64,000 nucleotides of DNA, from the NCBI GenBank assembly GCA_023416585.1, contig JAEZHM010000075.1, forward strand, positions 1 through 64,000, written 5' to 3'. Shown here one piece after another: positions 35,696 to 44,002 of this stretch. This DNA is from Bacillota bacterium (GTDB lineage Bacteria; Bacillota; Clostridia; Christensenellales; Aristaeellaceae). The position numbers and the translations under genes are program-made. Position 1 is the stretch's first letter; the number at the start of each line of letters is the position of its first letter. The notes beneath the pieces are model-generated. The model saw only the letters and a list, made by a program, of their open reading frames with translations. It searched no databases and was not told the DNA's origin.

Positions 35696-37990
35696 CTATT
35701 TCCCTTCCCTGTATATCATTTGCAGCTTCTGTTCCAGGGCTTTTAGCAAATCCCTGGTGTTCAGCTGTCCCGCCGTGTAACGGCCCATCAGGGCGGCCAT
35801 GGACTGATCCTGGGCTAAAAGCGTCAGGGGGTTGATATTGTTTACTATTAAAAAGTTTGCCCGCTCCCTGTAGGCGTCAAGGTCTTCCTGGCTTACCTGC
35901 CATTTGATGCTTTCCAGGAAAGACAATTGCTCTTGCACAGACTTAAGCGATTCCTCCAGTTCCTTTTTCTTGTCATCCGGAGCCGTTTCCAATTGTGCTT
36001 TGATATCGCTGATTTCTTTTTCCTGCTGCGCCTTACGCCTTTCGTATAAGGGGCTTATAACCGGTTCATTGTAACTTAACGACATGGCCGCACGGCTTGC
36101 CTTGGAACGCGCAGTGGCAAAGTGCTCCAGGTATGCTATAGCCAGGTCTTGGTTGGGCGAATAGGGATTGACGACATAAACGGTAAGGGCAGCAGGAACA
36201 ACGGGATCAAGCCCGTCATCCAGGGAAAGGGGCAGAGACACAAAATCGTTCATCATTGAGCCGTACTCACTGAGCACCGCTTCCTGATACATAGTGAACA
36301 GTGCTGTGGCAGGTTGGTCCGCAGCACCCACTGTGGTCACCGAATACGTTATGGCACCTGCCATCGCCTGCTGTACATCCTTTGTTTTCAGGGCGTTAAA
36401 GTCCGCCGCTTCCAAGGCGGACAGCAGCTTTTGCATCAAAGGCGTATCAAAGGTCAAGTCTTCGCCCAGCTTCTGGTAATAGGCGCTGTAGTATTGTATC
36501 AGGATGCCCATGAACATTTGCTTGGAATCACCGTACAAATCATCCACGAACAAAGCAAGAGAAGGGTGATCCACGCCGTAATCCGCATCCCAGTTGGAAA
36601 TAAAGTCCAAAAGCTCCGGAAAGGTATGGGGCAGATCGTCTTCTGTCAAATTAAGCTCCGACAAGGCCTTCTTGCTGTAACCCAGCGTTTGCCCAGACAG
36701 GTTTACCGGGAACGCCGCCAGGTCCTCACCCCTTACCAGCTCATTTTGCAAAAACGGATACATTTCACGAACCATGTCCTTCAGCACACCGCTGCCCGAT
36801 AGGGAGGCAGTATACCCCTTTTCGATCAGTGAATGATAGTCCAGTTCATCAATCTTGAAACTGTACAGATCGCTCAAACCTGCGGCCATGTCCTGCATAA
36901 GCATTTCGGCACTGCTAAAGGGCGTGTTTTTCAGCACCACGGGAATATCGGGGCGCTTTACAGCAAACTCTTTATAGCTATACTCCGAAGCGTTCTGTAT
37001 GCGCAGCGCCCTTGGAATGCCCTCGCCTTTTGCAATACCGCGCACCGACACCTGCTCCCCGTTCAGCGCGTACAGGCTGTTCGGCAGCAAAAGCGCCCTG
37101 CTGTATGTAATGCCCTGATAGACGGAGGGAGCGTAGCCCGCCAGACGGCAGGAAGCCAATTGGTCCACGGCGTAGATCTCTCCAGTGCTGAAGAAGGCTG
37201 CAATATCGGTATTTGCATCGTATGCGAGGCCTTCCGCCACAGAAACGGGAAGCTCGATCCCTTTTGTGACTTCGCCGGTGGTTAAGTCCAATACGTTCAG
37301 CCACAGTTTGGCCGCACGTGCCATGGAGTCCTGTTCCGAGGCATATTGCATGACCAGCGCTTTGCCATTCTTATATGGAGCAAAGCCGGCCACCAGGGAA
37401 GCTTCATACTTAATGAATCCGCCATCCGAAAGATTGAAGCGGAGCAACTCGTTTGCGGATGTGCCCATGCCAACTTTGAGCATGTACAGGTATCCATCCG
37501 CCACGGCAACATCCGATACCATGTTAGGAAAGCTGAAGCCGCCCTGATTTTGTACCATGGCGTCCCACTTAAGGGATTGGGTTTTGGTTAGCAGCACTTT
37601 TCCATCCGCTGTTTCCATCAGGTATATACTGCCATCTTCGACATCAAGGCCGTACAGCTTACCTTCCTGCGTAAACAACTGATCAATCAGGCTGCCGACG
37701 CTCTTAATCATTACGCCGCCCCCAGCGACGGATACACCCGTTTTCCCGTTTTGTTGGGCCGGATCTTCCGGCATCGTGCCCAGCAGGGATGGCTCCTTAT
37801 CGCCCGGCCGCCAGGTATACAGGCCGGTGTTTGACAAAAGGTATAGGGTATCCCCCATCGCCGCCATGGAAACGAATCCGCCATCTTCACCAGGCAGGGC
37901 CAGGGTCGCGTCGCTAGGGGCTGCCTGCGCCGAGCATAGCAGCGATACGAAAAGAAGAAGCGCCAACATGCCAACTGCGATCTTTTTCAT
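35696..37990 (-). CDS. Exported beta-propeller/solute-binding fusion protein 2
   Basis: 764 residues, a diverged paralogue of the protein at 31549-33852. The signal peptide (1-24) ends AQAA, with a Cys at the wrong place for a lipobox. Propeller-like text follows (GDTLYLLSNTGLYTWRPGD; EGKLYGLDVEDGSIYLME), then a solute-binding domain from about 335 (YSYKEFAVKRPDIPVVLKN; YPFLQNELVRGEDLAAFPVN). A Glu/Lys coiled coil lies near 655-705. The ATG at 37990 follows GAGGAGG; the longer ATG at 38032 lies inside the operator region. No permease is adjacent, so it may share the permeases at 29.7-31.5 kb or act as the ligand sensor. Confidence 0.75.
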   Translation of the reverse strand: MKKIAVGMLALLLFVSLLCSAQAAPSDATLALPGEDGGFVSMAAMGDTLYLLSNTGLYTWRPGDKEPSLLGTMPEDPAQQNGKTGVSVAGGGVMIKSVGSLIDQLFTQEGKLYGLDVEDGSIYLMETADGKVLLTKTQSLKWDAMVQNQGGFSFPNMVSDVAVADGYLYMLKVGMGTSANELLRFNLSDGGFIKYEASLVAGFAPYKNGKALVMQYASEQDSMARAAKLWLNVLDLTTGEVTKGIELPVSVAEGLAYDANTDIAAFFSTGEIYAVDQLASCRLAGYAPSVYQGITYSRALLLPNSLYALNGEQVSVRGIAKGEGIPRALRIQNASEYSYKEFAVKRPDIPVVLKNTPFSSAEMLMQDMAAGLSDLYSFKIDELDYHSLIEKGYTASLSGSGVLKDMVREMYPFLQNELVRGEDLAAFPVNLSGQTLGYSKKALSELNLTEDDLPHTFPELLDFISNWDADYGVDHPSLALFVDDLYGDSKQMFMGILIQYYSAYYQKLGEDLTFDTPLMQKLLSALEAADFNALKTKDVQQAMAGAITYSVTTVGAADQPATALFTMYQEAVLSEYGSMMNDFVSLPLSLDDGLDPVVPAALTVYVVNPYSPNQDLAIAYLEHFATARSKASRAAMSLSYNEPVISPLYERRKAQQEKEISDIKAQLETAPDDKKKELEESLKSVQEQLSFLESIKWQVSQEDLDAYRERANFLIVNNINPLTLLAQDQSMAALMGRYTAGQLNTRDLLKALEQKLQMIYREGK

Positions 37991-38007
37991 GGTTTCCTCC
38001 TCGATGT

Positions 38008-38023
38008 GACTATTTAAATAGTC
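38008..38023. promoter_or_regulatory. Perfect 16-base palindrome, probable BlaI operator
   Basis: GACTATTTAAATAGTC lies between the promoter and ribosome site of the propeller/binding-protein gene. A second dyad ACTAC-G-GTAGT (38042-38052) overlaps the -10 region. BlaI/MecI-type repressors are known to bind such ACTA/TAGT dyads; assignment to the neighbouring BlaI is inference. Confidence 0.65.
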
Positions 38024-38036
38024 TGATTTCACGGTT

Positions 38037-38066
38037 ATACTACTACGGTAGTCATCCTGCTGTCAA
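38037..38066 (-). promoter_or_regulatory. Promoter of fusion protein 2
   Basis: Minus strand TTGACA, 18 bases, TAGTAT, closely similar in layout and sequence to the blaI promoter (both share ATGAC, then GTA or GTG, then TAGTAT). Confidence 0.65.
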
Positions 38067-38125
38067 CGCATCGCTCCCAGTGTTCACGGTTTGTTTACCA
38101 ATCGTCCACAACTTTTAGGAGACAT

Positions 38126-38164
38126 AAATAAACCCGGGAAGGCAATACCATCCCGGATTTATTT
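38126..38164 (-). terminator. Terminator after the acetyltransferase gene
   Basis: Fourteen-base arms (38126-38139 / 38151-38164) with one G-T pair, rich in A/T at the base, just past the stop at 38184 on the minus strand. Confidence 0.65.
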
Positions 38165-38183
38165 ATGCAAAAGGGGGCTTTGC

Positions 38184-38714
38184 TTAAGTTGTGGTAAGCT
38201 TTTTCGATAAATACAACACCAAATCGTCGTCATTTGAGCATTCCGCGTAAGGCATCAACGGATGGTCCATGTACCATACGCCTGTTCCGTCGGGAATATA
38301 TCCCCTCTTCACATACATCCGCTGGGCCGTTCCGTAACCCGCGTGAAGCCCTGCGCCCAGGGACACTGTACCGGTGATAGCGGAGGCTTCCCGTTCCGCC
38401 GCATCCATCAAAAGGCTTCCGATGCCCTGCCTTTGGAATTTCATCAGCACATTGAAATCGCTTATTTCGGGGATTCCCTTTCCCGCAAACGGTCCGGTCT
38501 CAGCCGTTTTCTTAAGCGTCACAAAGCCTGCGAATGATTCTGCAAAGAAAGCCGCAAACACAAGCCGCTTTCCTACACGCTGCTGGCTTAAGTAGGAGGC
38601 AAATAATCCGGCAGGCTTATTCCACCCCTGCAGACGAAAGCCTTCCACCGCCAGGGGAATATCATCGTCCTCCATGGCTCGGATCAAAACAGATTCGTCC
38701 TGGTAATATACCAT
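38184..38714 (-). CDS. GNAT-family N-acetyltransferase
   Basis: A 176-residue acetyl-CoA-dependent acetyltransferase. The CoA loop is FQRQGIGSLLMDAAE (motif A), and AQRMYVKRGYIPDGTGVWY is the C-terminal motif B region. Substrate unknown. It begins 33 bases after the phosphoglucomutase gene and is probably co-transcribed. GGAGG precedes the ATG by four bases. Confidence 0.85.
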   Translation of the reverse strand: MVYYQDESVLIRAMEDDDIPLAVEGFRLQGWNKPAGLFASYLSQQRVGKRLVFAAFFAESFAGFVTLKKTAETGPFAGKGIPEISDFNVLMKFQRQGIGSLLMDAAEREASAITGTVSLGAGLHAGYGTAQRMYVKRGYIPDGTGVWYMDHPLMPYAECSNDDDLVLYLSKKLTTT

Positions 38715-38747
38715 GCATCCTCCTGCCGCAGCCTGTGATATACATCA

Positions 38748-40415
38748 TCAGGCCAACCATGATGGAATTTGGCGTACCATTGCTTCCATCCATTGTACGG
38801 CTTCTGCCTCATTATTCTTCCGCACAGAAAGATATACCTTCACCTTTGGCTCCGTCCCGGAAGGCCTTACGATGGCCTTGCATCCATCCGCGTTTCCATA
38901 GGACAGCACGTCGCTTTGCGGCAGCCCTTCAAGCCCAGGCAAATAATCTTTGATGATGGTGATGGGTGATTCCCCCAGGAGTTTGGGCGGATCGCTCCTG
39001 AGCCGCTGCATTGTCTCCTCCATCACCCGCATGGGCTGCGCACCCTGTATGTCAAAATTCAGCAGCCTGTTTACCATGATGCCATAGGTTTCATACATCC
39101 TGCGCACCTTATTAAGCAGTGTCAATCCTTCTGCTGCACAGGCTTGCGCCATTTCCGCCACCAGCATAGCGGCCATCACGCCATCCTTGTCCCTTACATG
39201 GGTGCCGTAAAGGTACCCGCAGCTCTCCTCGAAGCCAAAAATAAACCGGCTCTCCTCCCCATTTTGATGAAGGCGGCCTATGGCTTCGCCGATATACTTG
39301 AAGCCCGTGAGCACCTCCTGAACCTGAACGCCATATGCTTTTGCAATCTCAAAAGCCAGATCGGAGGTCACAATGGTTTTGATCAAGATACCGTCCTTGG
39401 GCAGTATACCGGCCGCCTTGCGGGACCGCAAAATATGCTCCAGCAATAGAAGGCCGACCTCGTTCCCCGTGAGGATACGGTATTCTCCATTATCATCCTG
39501 AACAGCCACGCCTACCCGGTCACAGTCCGGATCGGTGGCGATGAGCAAATCAGCCTTCTCCCGGCGAGCCGTTTCAAGGCCCAGGGCCAACGCCTCAGGA
39601 AGCTCCGGATTAGGCTTTGGGCAGGTGGGAAAATGCCCGTCCGGCACACACTGGGCGGCCACCTCAATGCACTTTACACCCTCCATCCGGTTTAGTACGC
39701 TGCGTACGGGCATAAGGCCCGTGCCATGAAGTGGCGTATAAACCAATTTGACAGGATGGGCTGAAGAGCCGTTCCTTAAGGCAAGCGTTCTTTCGATAAA
39801 CGTATCGGTCACGTCTGTCGGAACATCCATCCAAAGTCCCGCCGCTCTGGCCTTATCTTCCTTAAGCCATGCGAGGCTTTCATAAGTGACCTTCTCAATA
39901 GCCTTGGTGATGTTTGCTGCCGCCTCATCCGTAATCTGGCAGCCGTCATTGCCATATACCTTGTAACCGTTGTATTCTTTAGGGTTATGACTGGCGGTGA
40001 TCACAATGCCCGCATCGCAGCGAAGTTCCCGCACCGCAAAGGAGAGCATGGGTGTGGGCATCAGTCTGTCATACACATAAGCCCGAAGGCCGTTAACCCC
40101 CAGTACCCCAGCGGCCACAGCCGCAAACTCTTCGGAACCAATCCTGGAGTCATAAGCGATGGCTACGCTGCGGGCGTTTTGTGTCTGCAAATAATCCGCC
40201 AGCCCCTGTGTCGCTCTGGCTACCGTATATCGGTTCATGCGGTTGGTACCAGCACCCAGAACTCCGCGAAGCCCACCCGTACCAAAGGAAAGTTCCCGGC
40301 CAAAGCGGCTCAGCGCCTCCTGCGCATTAGAACAGGCGGTTCGTACCTCTAATTGCGTATCTTTATCAAAACGGGGATGAGTACTCCAAAGCGATATACT
40401 TTCCTGCATTTCCAT
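38748..40415 (-). CDS. Phosphoglucomutase / phosphomannomutase
   Basis: A 555-residue alpha-D-phosphohexomutase that interconverts hexose 1- and 6-phosphates. The phosphoserine is Ser142 in ITASHNPKEYNG; the Mg loop is DPDCDRVGVA; the sugar-specificity loop is GFEESCGYL; the phosphate-binding end is RPSGTEPKVKVY. It is the long PgcA-like form common in Firmicutes. It feeds glycogen, wall or nucleotide-sugar synthesis. Confidence 0.93.
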   Translation of the reverse strand: MEMQESISLWSTHPRFDKDTQLEVRTACSNAQEALSRFGRELSFGTGGLRGVLGAGTNRMNRYTVARATQGLADYLQTQNARSVAIAYDSRIGSEEFAAVAAGVLGVNGLRAYVYDRLMPTPMLSFAVRELRCDAGIVITASHNPKEYNGYKVYGNDGCQITDEAAANITKAIEKVTYESLAWLKEDKARAAGLWMDVPTDVTDTFIERTLALRNGSSAHPVKLVYTPLHGTGLMPVRSVLNRMEGVKCIEVAAQCVPDGHFPTCPKPNPELPEALALGLETARREKADLLIATDPDCDRVGVAVQDDNGEYRILTGNEVGLLLLEHILRSRKAAGILPKDGILIKTIVTSDLAFEIAKAYGVQVQEVLTGFKYIGEAIGRLHQNGEESRFIFGFEESCGYLYGTHVRDKDGVMAAMLVAEMAQACAAEGLTLLNKVRRMYETYGIMVNRLLNFDIQGAQPMRVMEETMQRLRSDPPKLLGESPITIIKDYLPGLEGLPQSDVLSYGNADGCKAIVRPSGTEPKVKVYLSVRKNNEAEAVQWMEAMVRQIPSWLA

Positions 40416-40456
40416 GCCTACAATTTCCTTCCGTATAACTTCATCCGGCTGTTGCC

Positions 40457-40485
40457 TTTATAACATAAACAGGGTTCAATTGCAA
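40457..40485 (-). promoter_or_regulatory. Promoter of the phosphoglucomutase gene
   Basis: Minus strand TTGCAA, 17 bases, TATAAA. Confidence 0.55.
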
Positions 40486-40559
40486 TCCCGAAAGGGAATA
40501 CGAACACAAGAAGCGAATAGAGGAACAGACCGCCGGCCCGGCAAAAAAGGAGAACCGCT

Positions 40560-41378
40560 ATGACTTACACTACAGAAGAAATTCTGGACCGCCTCGTATC
40601 CCATATCGCCAGCCTGCCCATGGTACAGTCTGTGGGACTCTCTGGCTGCAAATCGCCACTGCCTAAAATGGGCGAGGGTGACATCGATCTGTTCATCTAT
40701 TGCGATAATATTCCTACACTCACGCAGCGGCAAGCTGTTCTTGATGCCTTTTCCGGCATGATAGAAGACATTAAAACAAACGTGATCCAGGGTGGCCGCT
40801 GGGGATTTGGCGATTTTGCGCTGCTGAACGGCGTGGAAACATGGCTGATGCATTTCACGTTGGAGGAAACGCTTGCGGATGTGGAATCTATCTTAAGCGG
40901 CGAACAGCCGGGCAAGCTGGACAACTACTATTACCCTGTGGGACGCCTGGCCATGCTGCAAAACATGACCGTGCTGTTTGACAGAAGCGGATTTATACCC
41001 GGTCTGAAGAACCGCCTTAACGTATACCCCCCAAAGCTTCAGGAAACGTTGACCGCCTATCATTTAGGCAAGCTCCTTGATACGGAGGATCTAAACCGCG
41101 CCGTCACCCGGCGGGACACGCTTTTCTATCATTTCGCGCTGGACATTGCGCTGGACCACTTTTTGCAGGCGCTGTTTGCCATGAACAGCACCTATTTCCC
41201 CAGCAGGAAGCGTACTTTGGAGTACCTGAACAAGTTCGCCGTGCAGCCCAAAGGCTGCGCTTTAAGGCTTATTGAGGTTCTCCGCCTTGGCGGCGACAGC
41301 GAAACGGTTCCCCAATCCTTCTCCCTTTTTCAAAGCCTCACGGATGAACTGATGAAGCTGACAGCTGGTACAATTTAA
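40560..41378 (+). CDS. Nucleotidyltransferase-like protein (DUF4037-like C terminus)
   Basis: 272 residues. The N-terminal part has a polymerase-beta-like pattern, VGLSGC then GEGDIDLFIYCD with the paired Asp of the metal site, though the usual GSxxxG is shortened to LSGCKSPLPKMGEGD. The rest is helical and like DUF4037. Such proteins may transfer nucleotides to small molecules or proteins; no substrate can be named. AAAGGAG lies before the ATG. It is a single-gene unit divergent from pgm. Confidence 0.65.
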   Translation: MTYTTEEILDRLVSHIASLPMVQSVGLSGCKSPLPKMGEGDIDLFIYCDNIPTLTQRQAVLDAFSGMIEDIKTNVIQGGRWGFGDFALLNGVETWLMHFTLEETLADVESILSGEQPGKLDNYYYPVGRLAMLQNMTVLFDRSGFIPGLKNRLNVYPPKLQETLTAYHLGKLLDTEDLNRAVTRRDTLFYHFALDIALDHFLQALFAMNSTYFPSRKRTLEYLNKFAVQPKGCALRLIEVLRLGGDSETVPQSFSLFQSLTDELMKLTAGTI

Positions 41379-41392
41379 TACCAAAAACATAA

Positions 41393-41427
41393 AAAGCGGG
41401 CTGCGTTTGAAATCTGCAGCCCGCTTT
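41393..41427. terminator. Two-way terminator
   Basis: Arms AAAGCGGGCTGC / GCAGCCCGCTTT (41393-41404 / 41416-41427) lie between convergent genes with A- and T-rich flanks. Confidence 0.85.
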
Positions 41428-41430
41428 AAC

Positions 41431-43152
41431 TTATTCTTCCATTGCCGCCTTGCGTGAAAATATCGCATGGATGTCCTTGGGATCATATTTCGGCTGCCTA
41501 TGATACGTATACAGCCCGTTTTGCTCCTGTTCCACATCTGTAAGCTGCGTATAGCACAGGCCGCAGTGATCCGGGTTATCCAAAAGCGCGTCCGTCAATC
41601 CTTTCAGCCTATCCAGGAACTCCGCCCGGCTTTGAGGCCTCTGGCCGTAACCCCAGCCGGCCGCATCCTGATCGCTCCACCAGATGCCGCCGTACTCGCT
41701 CACAAACACCGGCTGTCCCTTATACTGCTGCCGCTTGGGAAACCGTTCATGAATAGGCGCCGTTCCTGGGCCATACAGCGCGGCAAAAGCCTGGGGATCC
41801 TGCTCATAGTCATGCACGTCGTGTATATCCGTTTCCACGTGGTAGTTGCCGCTGGTATCAATGCAGGGACGGGTCGTATCCAGCGCCTTGGTCACACGGT
41901 ACACGGTCCTGAGTACCTCATCGTTCTGCTGGCAGCCATGCTGATCCCACGTTTCGTTGAACGGGCACCAGCCTATGATGCAAGGCGCGCTGTAGTCGCG
42001 GTTCACGGCCTCCAGCCATTCCTTGAGGAAAATGGGCAGCACGGCGATATTGGTGTGGTCCAGCCCCCAATTGCCCATTTCGCCCCAGCATAGATATCCC
42101 AGATGGTCGGCATGGTATAAAAACCTTGCCTCAAACACCTTTTCATGCAGCCTGGCGCCGTTGAAGCCCATGGCAAGGCTCATCAATATATCGTTTTTAA
42201 GTGCCTCGTCGCTGGGCGCGGTATAGATGCCGTCCGGGTAGAAACCTTGGTCCAGTACCAGCCGCATAAATACCGGCCTGCCGTTTACCGTAAACTTCAT
42301 TCCGTCAAAGGAAATATCCCGCAGGCCGAAGTAAGTCTCCAGCATATCCAAATCCCTGCCGTCCTTCACGAGGCGAAGGGATAGGTCATACAGGTTCGGT
42401 TCCCCTACGTTCCACAAATGTTTCTCCGTTACGGGAAGGTTCATTTCTACCCTCTGACCGGCTATTTCAGCGGATGATGCACCGCAGGCTTTTCCCTCGA
42501 ACTTCGCTTCCGCTTCTATTGTAAAGCCTTTTGTGTCTCCCTGAAGCGAAGCTTCTATCAGCACACGGCCGTTTTTCGCGTCTGGCGTAAGCTTTACATT
42601 GGCAATATACGTTTGCGGAACCCATTCCACCCACACCGTCTGCCAGATGCCGGTGGTACGCGTATAATCGCAGCCATGGGAATGGTATTCGCCGGATTGC
42701 TTACCCCTGGGCTGATAGCCTGCGCGGACGTCATCCTCGGCATAGACGGTAATCAGATTTTCCCCCGGCTTCACCAGGCTTGTGATATCCATGGTAAAGG
42801 ATACATACCCCCCGTCATGGCTGCCGGCCATAGCGCCGTTCACAAACACTTCCGTATGATAGTCTACCGCACCAAAGTGCAAAAGGGTGCGAAGCCCCTT
42901 CTTCCCTTCCGGGACAACAAGCGTTCTTTTATACCAAACAGCAGCCATGAAGTCCTTGTGGCAGACACCGGAAAGGCTGCTTTCCGGACAGAAGGGCACG
43001 GTGATTTTTCCGGAAAGGGAAGGGCTTTCTATCAGCCCCCTGGCCTTCCCGGAGCGGCCATGATCAATTTCAAACTGCCATTGTCCGTTCAGGTTCAGCC
43101 AATCGTTCCTTATAAACTGGGGGCGGGGATGTTCACTGCGGGGAATGCTCAT
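41431..43152 (-). CDS. Glycoside hydrolase family 2 (beta-galactosidase/beta-glucuronidase type)
   Basis: 573 residues: sugar-binding jelly roll (about 15-180), immunoglobulin-like domain (about 182-275) and TIM barrel. The acid/base is Glu400 (GWCPFNETWDQHG) and the nucleophile Glu486 (PVFVSEYGG). No signal peptide, so it acts on imported oligosaccharides. It lacks the C-terminal domains of LacZ, like the short GH2 enzymes of gut bacteria; the exact sugar is not predictable. GGAG sits nine bases before the ATG. Confidence 0.92.
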   Translation of the reverse strand: MSIPRSEHPRPQFIRNDWLNLNGQWQFEIDHGRSGKARGLIESPSLSGKITVPFCPESSLSGVCHKDFMAAVWYKRTLVVPEGKKGLRTLLHFGAVDYHTEVFVNGAMAGSHDGGYVSFTMDITSLVKPGENLITVYAEDDVRAGYQPRGKQSGEYHSHGCDYTRTTGIWQTVWVEWVPQTYIANVKLTPDAKNGRVLIEASLQGDTKGFTIEAEAKFEGKACGASSAEIAGQRVEMNLPVTEKHLWNVGEPNLYDLSLRLVKDGRDLDMLETYFGLRDISFDGMKFTVNGRPVFMRLVLDQGFYPDGIYTAPSDEALKNDILMSLAMGFNGARLHEKVFEARFLYHADHLGYLCWGEMGNWGLDHTNIAVLPIFLKEWLEAVNRDYSAPCIIGWCPFNETWDQHGCQQNDEVLRTVYRVTKALDTTRPCIDTSGNYHVETDIHDVHDYEQDPQAFAALYGPGTAPIHERFPKRQQYKGQPVFVSEYGGIWWSDQDAAGWGYGQRPQSRAEFLDRLKGLTDALLDNPDHCGLCYTQLTDVEQEQNGLYTYHRQPKYDPKDIHAIFSRKAAMEE

Positions 43153-43363
43153 ATAGTCTGCTCCTTTTCATCACGTATGATTGGCATCTTAATCATACGC
43201 AGATTGACGCACCCATAGGGGTACAGCTTCTTTTGTTCAGCCAGGCCAAATAACGTATTACCTATGGGGTCTGCATTGTATCATATCATCAATCCGCGAA
43301 CATCACAATACAAAACCGGTCATGCAGCCGGGAAACATCAACAGGTAAACATATGAAAATATA
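43153..43363 (-). promoter_or_regulatory. Leader of the GH2 gene with two inverted repeats
   Basis: A perfect dyad CGTATGATT / AATCATACG (43174-43182 / 43191-43199) lies 22 bases from the start codon, and a second pair CCCATAGG / CCTATGGG spans 43212-43268. A -10-like TACAAT is on the minus strand at 43275-43280, without a convincing -35. The near dyad could be a repressor operator for sugar control. Confidence 0.4.
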
Positions 43364-43391
43364 TTGACACAAACGGGAAACCCGGTACAAT
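43364..43391 (+). promoter_or_regulatory. Promoter of the C_GCAxxG_C_C gene, with a dyad in its spacer
   Basis: TTGACA, 16 bases, TACAAT. CGGG-AAA-CCCG (43374-43384) sits in the spacer, a place where a regulator could bind. Confidence 0.6.
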
Positions 43392-43438
43392 GAAGGCTGT
43401 TCATATAAAATAAAGATATGCGGAATTGAGGTGGCCGT

Positions 43439-43894
43439 ATGGAAAACCATGCAAAAAAGGCCAGGGAACTGTTTGATCAGGGATATAATTGTGCGCAGGC
43501 CGTATTTGCAGCCTTCTGCGATGAAACCGAAATGGATTTTGAAACGGCGCTGAAATTGGCCGCTCCCTTTGGCGGCGGTATCGGCAGGCTGCGGGAAGTA
43601 TGCGGGGCGGTGAGCGGCATGACAATGGTGGTCGGCATGAAATATGGCTATACCAGCCCTACGGATACCCAGACGAAAATGGAGCATTATCAGCTAACCC
43701 AATCTCTGGCGAAAGAATTCAAACAAGAGAATGGCTCCTTCATCTGCCGGGAACTGCTTAATCTCGACGGAGCGGGCGATCCCCTTCCGGAAGAAAGAAC
43801 GCCGCAATACTATCAAGCCCGGCCCTGCGCCGACTTTGTGGAAAGCGCTGCCAGGATCATGGAAACATATATTCAAAGCAAGAAAGAAGTTTGA
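43439..43894 (+). CDS. C_GCAxxG_C_C family redox-type protein
   Basis: A 151-residue member of a family named for its spaced cysteines: YNCAQAV, EVCGAVSGM, FICRELL and RPCADFV. The conserved Cys pattern suggests a redox or metal-related role; the true function is unknown. GAGGTGG precedes the ATG. It is a single-gene unit with its own promoter and terminator. Confidence 0.85.
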   Translation: MENHAKKARELFDQGYNCAQAVFAAFCDETEMDFETALKLAAPFGGGIGRLREVCGAVSGMTMVVGMKYGYTSPTDTQTKMEHYQLTQSLAKEFKQENGSFICRELLNLDGAGDPLPEERTPQYYQARPCADFVESAARIMETYIQSKKEV

Positions 43895-43956
43895 TGTCAT
43901 CATTCCGTATCATCCAACCAACAAAATCAAAATTCAAAAGCAAAAATGAAAAAAGT

Positions 43957-43988
43957 GGCGGCGCGTGTTGTATTCGCGCCGCCTCTTT
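43957..43988. terminator. Two-way terminator
   Basis: Arms GGCGGCGCG / CGCGCCGCC (43957-43965 / 43975-43983) with A-run before and TCTTTCT after, between convergent genes. Confidence 0.8.
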
Positions 43989-44002
43989 CTATATCTATCC
44001 TA

